Assembly: GCA_965658375.1 (NCBI GenBank)
Contig: CBFHSD010000094.1
Span: 1 to 5,435, forward strand
DNA length: 5,435 nucleotides
Reading direction: 5' to 3'
Source: CBFHSD01 sp965658375
Lineage (GTDB): Bacteria > Bacteroidota > Bacteroidia > Flavobacteriales_G > Salibacteraceae
Shown piece after piece: positions 1-5,435 of this stretch. The position numbers and the translations under genes are program-made. Under the pieces are notes generated by a model. That model worked only from the letters and a program-made list of their open reading frames with translations. It had not been told where the DNA came from and searched no databases. Positions within the stretch are counted from its first letter, which is position 1; every line of letters starts with the position of its first letter.

Positions 1-69
1 TAACAATTCTATCTCATATAATTTTTTAATGCATTGTAAAGGGTATTATTTTTTTGAGAAGCAAAATAG

Positions 70-576
70 CTATTGGAGAACTTTGATTACGTCATTCATG
101 TTTGCCCATTCAGATTGTCTTATGATTTTCCCTTCTCCATTGAAGTATACAAGAGAATGCCATTTTAATTTTCCAGTTTTCTCAGTGGCGATGCCCGTAC
201 CTACCCAAGTCCCATAAAGTCTTACATTTCCATTAGGGCGGTGAAGACTATCTAATTCAGGATAGTATTTGGCGTCTGTAAATTCTATGTCTTTGCATAC
301 TTTCCAGAAAGTTCTCCAATATTCCATCATTGCGTTTTTGGACAAAGAATCTTGGCCAAATTCAGCAAGTGAAACTGAAAGTTGATCTGAGACATATTTA
401 TCTGAAAATAATGATACCGAATCAGCAGTTGCAAATGCATTCATGTATGCTTTTGTAGTTTCCACATTCATTTCATAAATTTTCATGTGATCTACGGCTG
501 TCGAAGAAGTTGTGTCTTCCTTTTGACAAGCAATAAAAATAATAGATACGATAGTTGGAATTAAAATCTGTTTCAT
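70..576 (-). CDS. NTF2/SnoaL-like lipoprotein, probably surface-exposed
   Basis: 168-residue protein of unknown specific function. The N-terminus is a lipoprotein signal: a Lys at position 2, a hydrophobic core (ILIPTIVSIIFIA) and a cysteine at residue 17 in the lipobox-like FIAC. Phe at -3 is less usual than Leu. The residues just after Cys17 are QKED, close to the QKDDE-type lipoprotein export signal known in Bacteroidota, so the mature protein may be flipped to the outer face of the outer membrane. Residues about 36-168 look like an NTF2-like/SnoaL alpha+beta barrel: a helix with ETTKAYMNAFATAD, a mid helix around MMEYWRTFWK (83-92), then strands YGTWVGTG (121-128) and WHSLVYFNGEGKIIRQSEW (139-157), the usual closing strand pair. 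The fold is shared by enzymes and non-catalytic binding proteins, so no reaction is assigned. The ATG at 574-576 gives the signal peptide directly. It is transcribed in the same direction as the glycosyltransferase but lies 320 bases downstream of it, so it is probably a separate unit. Gene reality is well supported; the fold call is moderate. Confidence 0.82.
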   Translation of the reverse strand: MKQILIPTIVSIIFIACQKEDTTSSTAVDHMKIYEMNVETTKAYMNAFATADSVSLFSDKYVSDQLSVSLAEFGQDSLSKNAMMEYWRTFWKVCKDIEFTDAKYYPELDSLHRPNGNVRLYGTWVGTGIATEKTGKLKWHSLVYFNGEGKIIRQSEWANMNDVIKVLQ

Positions 577-896
577 TTTTCAATTTATTTATGAGTCTAC
601 TTAAAATTTCTTTAAAAACTGCGCTTTCATTTTCATAGCTGTTTGGTTTTTAAATTATTAGGTGCTTGGCGAGTTTTGGCAGTTTCGCAAAAGAAAATTA
701 TGCTCGTAGTACAAGTGAAGAGTGGAGCTCTTTTCGGGAATTTTTGTTCACTAACTTATGAACAGACCTCCCATTTTGAGCCTAAAACGAAAATAGGGCA
801 TTTTATGAAGCTGAATTATCACTATTTGGTCAAAATTTTTCGCTAAGGGATTCAAAAAGAGAGAGTAAAGAATCTTAAGAGAGATAGAAGTGCTTT
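577..896. other. 320-base intergenic stretch with no convincing gene
   Basis: This lies between the lipoprotein start and the glycosyltransferase stop, both minus-strand genes. The only notable open frame runs on the plus strand at 643-846: 67 codons from a TTG, with the first internal ATG at 700. It has no visible ribosome-binding context and no recognised domain. At its left end TTGGCGAGTT (666-675) is followed immediately by TTGGCAGTT (676-684), a small imperfect tandem duplication. A short hairpin AAGAG-TGGAG-CTCTT sits at 718-732. No clear TAnnTTTG promoter for the lipoprotein gene and no intrinsic terminator for the glycosyltransferase was found on the minus strand. It may hold the lipoprotein promoter, or be a decayed gene or interspersed repeat. 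Confidence 0.5.
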
Positions 897-2468
897 CTAA
901 TTTCGAGCGTATTTCAAGAGCCAGGTATCCGGATTTTTAAATTGCTGTAAAGTAGGAAACAATTGAGGTGAAGACTGCAAGGCAGGAGCCAAATAGCGTT
1001 GCTCACTTCCATAACCCAGATAAGGAGCAAAAGCAACGTGAGTAACAGATTGTTCATCAAGTTTAGCAATCAATTCACTCACTTCAGGTGTATCTTTATA
1101 GCGTATGGTATAACGATTTGCGAATACGTAAAACAATTCCGGTTTTCTGCATGCCACAACGGTTGTTACTTTATTCGTGTTTCGTTTCACATAATCTGCC
1201 AAAGCAAAATAGTTTTTCCATTGCGCTGGGTAGTTTGCATCTGCTTGCTTTTCTAACTCTCCTATGGGTTTGAAATAGAATAAGGTGAATATCAATAATG
1301 ACCAAGCTGGAATCTGTCCTTTACTTCCCGCTTTTTCTAAACCAAGGTTCGCTAAATTCCATAAACCGAAAAACAGTAAAAAAATGAGAATGGGAAGAAT
1401 AGAAATTAAGAAGCGAGGACCTGTCCAAACGTCTGGCCAGAGCATTAGAATACCAAAGGTTCCCAATAAGTAAAAAAATAAAAGGTCTCCGTAATTGCTC
1501 AATTTTTTAAGCCCGAATAACACCAAAGCGATGATGAGAACACCTAGTATCCAATCGCCCATTTCGAGCATCATTTCACCACTTTCTCTATCTATTTGTG
1601 GGCGATCCAGAAAAGGGAAAATTCCATTGGGAATTTCCACAGTAATGTAGCGTTCAAAGTTGTTCCAGAATCGCGTAATGAAATCTCCAATTCCGGCTTG
1701 CCCCAACTCTGCGCGGTAAGGGTTCACACGTAAAAGTTGTTTCATGTATGAGCTACCTTCAAGGCCAGCCATATTCCCTCTTATTTTCCAAAGGATTGGG
1801 AAGATGGCGAAACCACCAAATAACACCCCTGAATAGGTCCATTTTTTTTTGAAGAGTAAATACAAAAGAATACCACCAAACAGGGCAACACCAGCAGTTC
1901 TGATGTAATAAGTAACTCCTAAAAACAAGAGCATTGTCCAGAAGTTTCTGTTTTTGAATGGTGATTGCTCCCAATCGCTTTGTATCAAATAGTACACAGT
2001 AACAATGGAGAAAAGAAGGTATGGGACCTCACTCATTATAATGGTACTGTAGCGGAGCAAATGGCTGTTTAATAAACACAAAAGGGCAGTACCGAAAGCC
2101 AATAAATCATTTTTTGTAATGTGCTTGATCAATAAGAAGAACAAGACTGTAAAAGACAATAGGAAAAATCCATTTGCACGTTTTACAGTCACTATGTCGT
2201 CTCCAAAAACCTTCATGGTAAGCCCGATGATTACTGGATAACCAATAGGGTAGTGGTTGGCTGGCTTTTGAGCAAGGGTATTGTATTTTACATACCCCGC
2301 ACCTTCAGCTATTCCTTTTCCATGAACAAAGTAAGCCGCATTGTCACCGTTTAAGTCAAGCTTTTCATCAAAAACCTTGTTGTACAAAATGAAAAATGAA
2401 ACCAGCAAAATGGCTGGGTACATCCACTTGGTAAGAGAACTGTTTGATTTAACTGCTTGATCTGTCAT
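897..2468 (-). CDS. GT-C fold membrane glycosyltransferase (ArnT/PMT, GT39-like)
   Basis: 523-residue polytopic inner-membrane protein. Members of this superfamily transfer a sugar from a polyprenyl-phosphate carrier to a lipid, glycan or protein on the periplasmic side; donor and acceptor here are unknown. The first membrane helix covers about residues 17-30 and is followed by a loop with DLNGDNAAYF (38-47), the place where GT-C enzymes carry their essential acidic residue; D42 is the likeliest candidate. Other family-like features are the loop segment NHYPIGYPVI (71-80), MSEVPYLLF (145-153) at the start of a helix, YYIRTAGVALF (187-197), and WTGPRFLISILPI (348-360), which resembles the R-F/Y-LLP stretch of the PMT_2 family. 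Roughly ten hydrophobic segments lie between 17 and 400, followed by a soluble C-terminal domain of about 120 residues (400-523). The length fits the family. It starts 50 bases after the mutase stop with no promoter visible between them, so cotranscription is likely. The superfamily call is firm; substrate and symbol are not assignable. Confidence 0.85.
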   Translation of the reverse strand: MTDQAVKSNSSLTKWMYPAILLVSFFILYNKVFDEKLDLNGDNAAYFVHGKGIAEGAGYVKYNTLAQKPANHYPIGYPVIIGLTMKVFGDDIVTVKRANGFFLLSFTVLFFLLIKHITKNDLLAFGTALLCLLNSHLLRYSTIIMSEVPYLLFSIVTVYYLIQSDWEQSPFKNRNFWTMLLFLGVTYYIRTAGVALFGGILLYLLFKKKWTYSGVLFGGFAIFPILWKIRGNMAGLEGSSYMKQLLRVNPYRAELGQAGIGDFITRFWNNFERYITVEIPNGIFPFLDRPQIDRESGEMMLEMGDWILGVLIIALVLFGLKKLSNYGDLLFFYLLGTFGILMLWPDVWTGPRFLISILPILIFLLFFGLWNLANLGLEKAGSKGQIPAWSLLIFTLFYFKPIGELEKQADANYPAQWKNYFALADYVKRNTNKVTTVVACRKPELFYVFANRYTIRYKDTPEVSELIAKLDEQSVTHVAFAPYLGYGSEQRYLAPALQSSPQLFPTLQQFKNPDTWLLKYARN

Positions 2469-2518
2469 AGGTTGCTATTCAGTAAGTTGCCTTTGTGTTC
2501 TAAGCAAGGTGAAAAGAA

Positions 2519-4231
2519 TTATATATTCAAATCTTCAACGATTTGGTCAATGTATTTTTCAAGTTCAGATTCTATTCTTGCTGCATTTGCCAATTGATCC
2601 AATGGCTTATTTACACTTATATAAAACTTGATTTTTGGTTCTGTACCAGAGGGGCGTGCAGTGATTTTACTGCCATCTGCCAAATGGATTTGAAACACAT
2701 TGCTTTTGGGCATGTCTATGGCTTCTTCAGTTCCAGTAGTTGTATTAACCCGCATACTAGAATCGAAATCTGAGGTGGCTACTACAGCGGTTCCACCAAC
2801 TTGTTTTGGTGTTTCTTTTCTGAAACTTGACATCATATTGGCAATTTCTTCTGCGCCACTCATTCCGCCTTTCTTGATTGAAATGAGGCGCTCTTTGTAA
2901 AAGCCAAACTCTTGATAAATCTCTAGCAATAATTGGTAGAAACTTTTTCCATTGGCGTTTGCCCAAGCAGCTATTTCACAGCACAACATGGCGCTAGAAA
3001 CAGAATCTTTATCCCTTACAAAATCGCCCACCATGTAGCCGAAACTCTCTTCTCCACCGCCAATGAACTCTTCTTTGCCATCGAACTCATGTATGATGTT
3101 CGCGATCCATTTAAACCCAGTTAGGCAGAAATAGGTAGGAATGCCTTCTCCATCGGCAATGTCTTTCAGTAAATCGGTAGTAACAATTGTTTCTGCAATG
3201 TATTGCTTGCCATTGAGTTTGCCTTGAGCCTTCCATTGTTGGATAAGGTACCAAGTCATTACTGCAGCGGTTTGGTTCCCATTCAAAAGAATGATCTCGT
3301 TATTAAGATCGCGAACTCCAATGCCAATTCTATCTGCATCTGGATCAGTACCAATGAGAATGTCTGCATTTGTTTTCTCTGCCAATTCAATAGCCAATTT
3401 TAAAGCTTCTGGTTCTTCTGGGTTTGGAGAAGCCACCGTTGGGAAGTCGCCATTTGGCTCTGCTTGTTCTTCTACAATATGTACCTTTTTGAATCCTGCT
3501 TTATCAAGCACATGGGGGATTGACTTGATAGATGTGCCATGCAAAGAAGTGAACACAACAGTTAAATCATCTTTACCTTCATTGCTAAAGCCTTGAGTAA
3601 CACAAGCGTTTTGAAACTTATCGTCCATTTCTTGTCCAATGGTGTGAATAAGATCATCATCGCCCTCAAATAAGATGTTGCTTACAGCTACTTGGCGTAC
3701 GTTTTCTATAATGGCTGCATCATGTGGCGGAACAATTTGTGCACCGTCTCCCCAATAAACTTTATATCCGTTGTATTCTGGTGGGTTGTGAGACGCTGTT
3801 AGTACAATACCCGCATGACAATTCAATTCGCGTACTGTAAAACTCAGTTGGGGTGTTGGTCTTAGAGATTCGTAGACGAAAACTTCAATTCCGTTTGCAG
3901 AGAGAACATTCCCTACCAATTCAGCAAAGCTGTCGCTGTTATGTCGGCAGTCATAGGCAATGGCTACCTTTATTTGTTCTCCTTTAATTTCTTTATTCAG
4001 GTAATTTGCTAAACCTTGCGTGGCTTGACCAATGGTATACTTATTCATGCGGTTGGTTCCAACGCCCATAATACCACGCATACCTCCAGTACCAAATTCT
4101 AAGTCTTTGTAGAAGGCGTCAGCCAATTCATCTCCACCTCGTTGAATAAGCTCAAAGGCAGCAGATCTTGTTTGTTCATCAAAATGTTCGCTTGTCCAAG
4201 CTTCAGCACTTGCAATAATAGTTGCGTCCAT
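2519..4231 (-). CDS. Phospho-sugar mutase (phosphoglucomutase/phosphomannomutase, PgcA/PGM2-like)
   Basis: Cytoplasmic alpha-D-phosphohexomutase interconverting hexose-6-phosphate and hexose-1-phosphate, feeding nucleotide-sugar synthesis or glycogen/glucose use. All four active-site signatures are present (numbered from the ATG at 4231): TASHNP at 145-150 with the phosphoserine S147; the Mg-binding loop DPDADR at 296-301; the sugar-binding GEES at 393-396; and the phosphate-binding RPSGTEPKIKFY at 526-537 in the C-terminal domain. The N-terminal FGTGGMRG (46-53) is typical of the longer PGM2/PgcA-type branch, as is the length of 570 residues (the shorter AlgC/GlmM-type enzymes have about 450). 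The frame stays open to an ATG at 4279, but the extra 16 residues (MNTFAYLLLPTIKNNT) are unlike the family N-terminus, while MDATIIASAEAW matches the usual opening, so 4231 is preferred. Glucose versus mannose specificity cannot be read reliably from sequence. It is first in a likely two-gene unit with the membrane glycosyltransferase. Confidence 0.95.
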   Translation of the reverse strand: MDATIIASAEAWTSEHFDEQTRSAAFELIQRGGDELADAFYKDLEFGTGGMRGIMGVGTNRMNKYTIGQATQGLANYLNKEIKGEQIKVAIAYDCRHNSDSFAELVGNVLSANGIEVFVYESLRPTPQLSFTVRELNCHAGIVLTASHNPPEYNGYKVYWGDGAQIVPPHDAAIIENVRQVAVSNILFEGDDDLIHTIGQEMDDKFQNACVTQGFSNEGKDDLTVVFTSLHGTSIKSIPHVLDKAGFKKVHIVEEQAEPNGDFPTVASPNPEEPEALKLAIELAEKTNADILIGTDPDADRIGIGVRDLNNEIILLNGNQTAAVMTWYLIQQWKAQGKLNGKQYIAETIVTTDLLKDIADGEGIPTYFCLTGFKWIANIIHEFDGKEEFIGGGEESFGYMVGDFVRDKDSVSSAMLCCEIAAWANANGKSFYQLLLEIYQEFGFYKERLISIKKGGMSGAEEIANMMSSFRKETPKQVGGTAVVATSDFDSSMRVNTTTGTEEAIDMPKSNVFQIHLADGSKITARPSGTEPKIKFYISVNKPLDQLANAARIESELEKYIDQIVEDLNI

Positions 4232-4329
4232 GGTATTGTTTTTAATTGTCGGTAAAAGTAGGTAAGCAAAAGTGTTCATGAAATCTTAAAAAGCCGGAAA
4301 TTCTTTCATGCTTCATCTATTAAAAGTGT

Positions 4330-4358
4330 CAAAGTTTCATAACTATACTGATAATCAA
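4330..4358 (-). promoter_or_regulatory. Candidate Bacteroidota-type promoter for the mutase gene
   Basis: Read on the minus strand, TTG (4358-4356) is followed after 18 bases by AAACTTTG (4337-4330). This is seven of eight matches to the Bacteroidota primary-sigma -7 element TAnnTTTG, at the expected spacing. Transcription would begin a few bases downstream, near 4325, leaving a leader of roughly 90 bases before the preferred ATG at 4231 and also upstream of the alternative ATG at 4279. This is a pattern match in an AT-rich region only. Confidence 0.35.
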
Positions 4359-4381
4359 GACGTAATGACATAAAAACGAAC

Positions 4382-4408
4382 TTGGTATTTACTTTGAACT
4401 TGTCTTTG
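4382..4408 (+). promoter_or_regulatory. Candidate promoter for the Hsp20 gene
   Basis: TTG at 4382-4384 is followed after 16 bases by TGTCTTTG (4401-4408), seven of eight matches to TAnnTTTG, with a slightly short spacer. A second imperfect -7-like element, TTACTTTG (4389-4396), overlaps the spacer but lacks a well-placed TTG upstream. The implied leader is only about 15 bases, A-rich, with no Shine-Dalgarno. No CIRCE-type inverted repeat (TTAGCACTC-N9-GAGTGCTAA) was found, so HrcA control is not supported. Confidence 0.3.
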
Positions 4409-4428
4409 AAAATAAAAATGAATAAGAT

Positions 4429-4848
4429 ATGAGACTAGTTAGAACACCACATTACGCACCCACCAACGGTTTTTTTGAAGATGAACTTTTTAATAATTTC
4501 TTTGGGAAACGATCAGACGGCTTTCCTGCGGTAAACATTAGAGAAACCGATGAGGGTTATGAATTAGACTTTGCAGCTCCTGGATTTAAAAAAGAAGACT
4601 TTCTTGTAGATGTCCATGACCATGTATTGACCGTAAGTGCTGAATACAAAGAAGAGCCAAAAGAGAACCACGCGGCTTTTACGAAACAAGAGTTTAGCAA
4701 AACATCATTCACTCGGTCTTTCCAATTGCCGCAAAATGCGGTGAATGTGGATCATGTTTCTGGGAAATATGAGAATGGTATTTTACACTTAGAGTTGCCC
4801 AAAGTGGAGGAGAAAAAGCCAATAAAGAGATCTAATGCAATTCATTAA
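4429..4848 (+). CDS. Small heat shock protein, Hsp20/alpha-crystallin family
   Basis: 139-residue ATP-independent holdase that binds unfolding proteins in the cytoplasm and keeps them refoldable for DnaK/ClpB-type chaperones. The short N-terminal arm (1-32) is Phe-rich (NGFFEDELFNNFFG), as expected for the substrate-binding and oligomerising arm. The alpha-crystallin domain follows, from PAVNIRET (33-40) through YELDFAAPGFKKEDF (44-58) and LTVSAEYKEE (67-76). It ends with FTRSFQLP (94-101) and the family-diagnostic GKYENGILHLELPK (112-125), whose G-I-L triplet (117-119) is the conserved G-x-L. The C-terminal tail KVEEKKPIKRSNAIH lacks a clear I-x-I/V motif. The ATG at 4429 gives a normal family length. 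A four-codon frame (ATG at 4418, MNKI, stop TGA at 4430-4432) ends overlapping this start codon. The gene is divergent from the mutase gene and is closed by a strong terminator 15 bases after its stop, so it is probably monocistronic and stress-induced (the latter from family knowledge). Confidence 0.95.
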   Translation: MRLVRTPHYAPTNGFFEDELFNNFFGKRSDGFPAVNIRETDEGYELDFAAPGFKKEDFLVDVHDHVLTVSAEYKEEPKENHAAFTKQEFSKTSFTRSFQLPQNAVNVDHVSGKYENGILHLELPKVEEKKPIKRSNAIH

Positions 4849-4862
4849 TTCTTGATTTAATC

Positions 4863-4897
4863 ATCCCAAATCTTGAAAAAGGTTTGGGATTTTTTTT
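4863..4897 (+). terminator. Intrinsic terminator after the Hsp20 gene
   Basis: The 10-base arm ATCCCAAATC (4863-4872) pairs with GGTTTGGGAT (4881-4890), giving nine Watson-Crick pairs and one G-T wobble around the 8-base loop TTGAAAAA. A run of eight T begins at 4890. No matching A-run lies on the left flank, so it works in the plus direction only. It separates hsp20 from the dipeptidase gene. Confidence 0.9.
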
Positions 4898-4924
4898 GTC
4901 CTGCTCATACCTCTCTTATTTTTG
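4895..4924 (+). promoter_or_regulatory. Promoter for the pepD-like gene, overlapping the terminator T-tract
   Basis: TTTG (4895-4898) is formed by the end of the terminator T-run plus the next G. It is followed after 18 bases by TATTTTTG (4917-4924), a perfect match to the Bacteroidota -7 consensus TAnnTTTG. Transcription would start near 4930, about 14 bases before the ATG at 4944, a short leader with no Shine-Dalgarno. It is the best promoter match in the window, and its position directly after a strong terminator supports it. Confidence 0.55.
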
Positions 4925-4943
4925 GGGCAAATACAGAGTCAAT

Positions 4944-5435
4944 ATGAGTAATGAAGTAAGAAACCTTGAACCCAAAGCCGTTTGGAACTTTTTTGAAGAT
5001 TTGAATGCCGTACCTAGAGCATCGAAGAAAGAAGAACGCGTACGCGCTTTTATGGTTCAATTTGGAGAGTCCTTAGGTTTACCTACTTCAGTAGATGAAA
5101 TAGGTAATATTTTAATTACCAAGCCTGCCACACCCGGAATGGAAGACCGCCAAACAGTGGTACTTCAAGGGCACGTAGACATGGTTCACCAAAAAAATAA
5201 CGATACCGACTTTAATTTTGATACCCAGGGCATACAGTCTTTTATTGAGGGAGATTGGGTAAAAGCCAAAGGCACAACTTTAGGGGCAGACAATGGGATG
5301 GGAGTAGCCGCAATCATGGCTATTTTAGCAAGTACTGAAATGGCACACCCAGCCGTAGAAGCACTTTTTACCATAGATGAAGAAACTGGTATGACCGGTG
5401 CCATTGGTTTGAAAGGTGGAGTACTTACGGGAACC
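4944..5435 (+). CDS. pepD: Aminoacyl-histidine dipeptidase (PepD, M20C), 5' part, cut by window end
   Basis: First 164 residues of a di-zinc M20-family exopeptidase; the complete enzyme is usually about 480-490 residues. PepD hydrolyses Xaa-His dipeptides such as carnosine, and other dipeptides, in the cytoplasm. The N-terminal LEPKAVWNFFEDLNAVPRAS and the following EERVRAFM helix match the family opening. The metal centre is visible: GHVDM (76-80) with zinc-ligand H77 and catalytic-support D79; LGADNG (113-118) with bridging D116; and DEETG (145-149) with general-base E146 and zinc-ligand E147. These correspond in order and spacing to H80, D82, D119, E149 and E150 of characterised PepD enzymes. 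The later ligands and the lid domain lie beyond the window. The ATG at 4944 (MSNEVRNLEP) is the natural start, just after the terminator and a good promoter. The frame is open to the last base with no frameshift; the truncation is only the window edge. Confidence 0.93.
   Translation, partial: MSNEVRNLEPKAVWNFFEDLNAVPRASKKEERVRAFMVQFGESLGLPTSVDEIGNILITKPATPGMEDRQTVVLQGHVDMVHQKNNDTDFNFDTQGIQSFIEGDWVKAKGTTLGADNGMGVAAIMAILASTEMAHPAVEALFTIDEETGMTGAIGLKGGVLTGT

Noticed and set aside
65..74. 10-base palindrome AATAGCTATT over the lipoprotein stop codon
   Set aside because: It has no loop or T-tract and is short enough to occur by chance in AT-rich DNA.
29..217. 62-codon plus-strand frame at the left edge
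   Set aside because: It overlaps the 3' half of the lipoprotein gene antisense and has no supporting features.
601..636. 11-codon minus-strand mini-frame (MKMKAQFLKKF) upstream of the lipoprotein gene
   Set aside because: It is short, with Lys-rich composition expected from A-rich leader sequence and no overlap or coupling with the lipoprotein start.
885..899. Perfect 5-base hairpin TAGAA-GTGCT-TTCTA over the glycosyltransferase stop codon
   Set aside because: The stem is short and AT-rich with no T-run after it on the minus strand, so it does not qualify as an intrinsic terminator.
1759..1974. 71-codon minus-strand frame within the glycosyltransferase
   Set aside because: It is an alternative frame on the same strand as a continuous, hydrophobic, family-like protein, with an unlikely composition (many Trp and Cys) and no start context.
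3291..3596. 101-codon plus-strand open frame
   Set aside because: It lies wholly antisense inside the mutase gene, which has complete family motifs; it has no leader or recognisable domain and is a shadow of the real coding frame.
4232..4428. CIRCE/HrcA operator sought upstream of hsp20
   Set aside because: No TTAGCACTC / GAGTGCTAA inverted repeat or close variant is present.
5186..5404. 72-codon minus-strand frame opposite the dipeptidase
   Set aside because: It is antisense to the zinc-ligand region of a well-matched M20C peptidase; its low-complexity Ala/Pro/Ser-rich translation is a by-product of the real codons.
1..5435. CRISPR arrays, IS ends, integrase or transposase genes, tRNA/rRNA genes
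   Set aside because: No regularly spaced repeats, long terminal inverted repeats, transposase motifs or RNA-gene signatures were found; the window reads as ordinary chromosome.

Overview
The window comes from an AT-rich bacterial chromosome, most likely a Bacteroidota member and plausibly a Flavobacteriia-type organism. Four things point this way: starts preceded by A/T-rich leaders with no Shine-Dalgarno; promoter-like matches to the Bacteroidota pattern TTG-N(~19)-TAnnTTTG; a lipoprotein whose residues after the lipid cysteine (C-QKED) resemble the Bacteroidota surface-export signal; and a long-form phospho-sugar mutase of the kind common in that phylum. No mobile element, CRISPR array, rRNA or tRNA was seen.

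Layout, left to right. Bases 70-576 (minus) encode a small NTF2/SnoaL-like lipoprotein. Bases 577-896 are a 320-base stretch with no convincing gene, holding only a weak plus-strand reading frame that may be a repeat or gene remnant. Bases 897-2468 (minus) encode a multi-pass GT-C (ArnT/PMT-like, GT39-type) glycosyltransferase. Fifty bases upstream of it, 2519-4231 (minus) encodes an alpha-phosphohexomutase (phosphoglucomutase/phosphomannomutase) of about 570 residues. The two minus-strand genes are probably cotranscribed. A divergent intergenic region (4232-4428) carries candidate promoters for both directions. Bases 4429-4848 (plus) encode a small heat shock protein (Hsp20), closed by a clear intrinsic terminator at 4863-4897. 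Bases 4944-5435 (plus) are the N-terminal third of a PepD-type (M20C) aminoacyl-histidine dipeptidase that runs off the window, with its own promoter overlapping the terminator T-tract.

The genes do not form one system. The mutase would supply hexose-1-phosphate for nucleotide-sugar synthesis, and the adjacent GT-C enzyme would use a lipid-linked sugar at the membrane, so a link to envelope glycan metabolism is plausible but inferred. Hsp20 and PepD are general protein-maintenance and peptide-catabolism functions. The region looks like ordinary chromosomal housekeeping. The observations most worth checking are the lipoprotein export signal, the terminator/promoter overlap, the Hsp20 tail without an I-x-I motif, and the orphan frame in the 577-896 gap.
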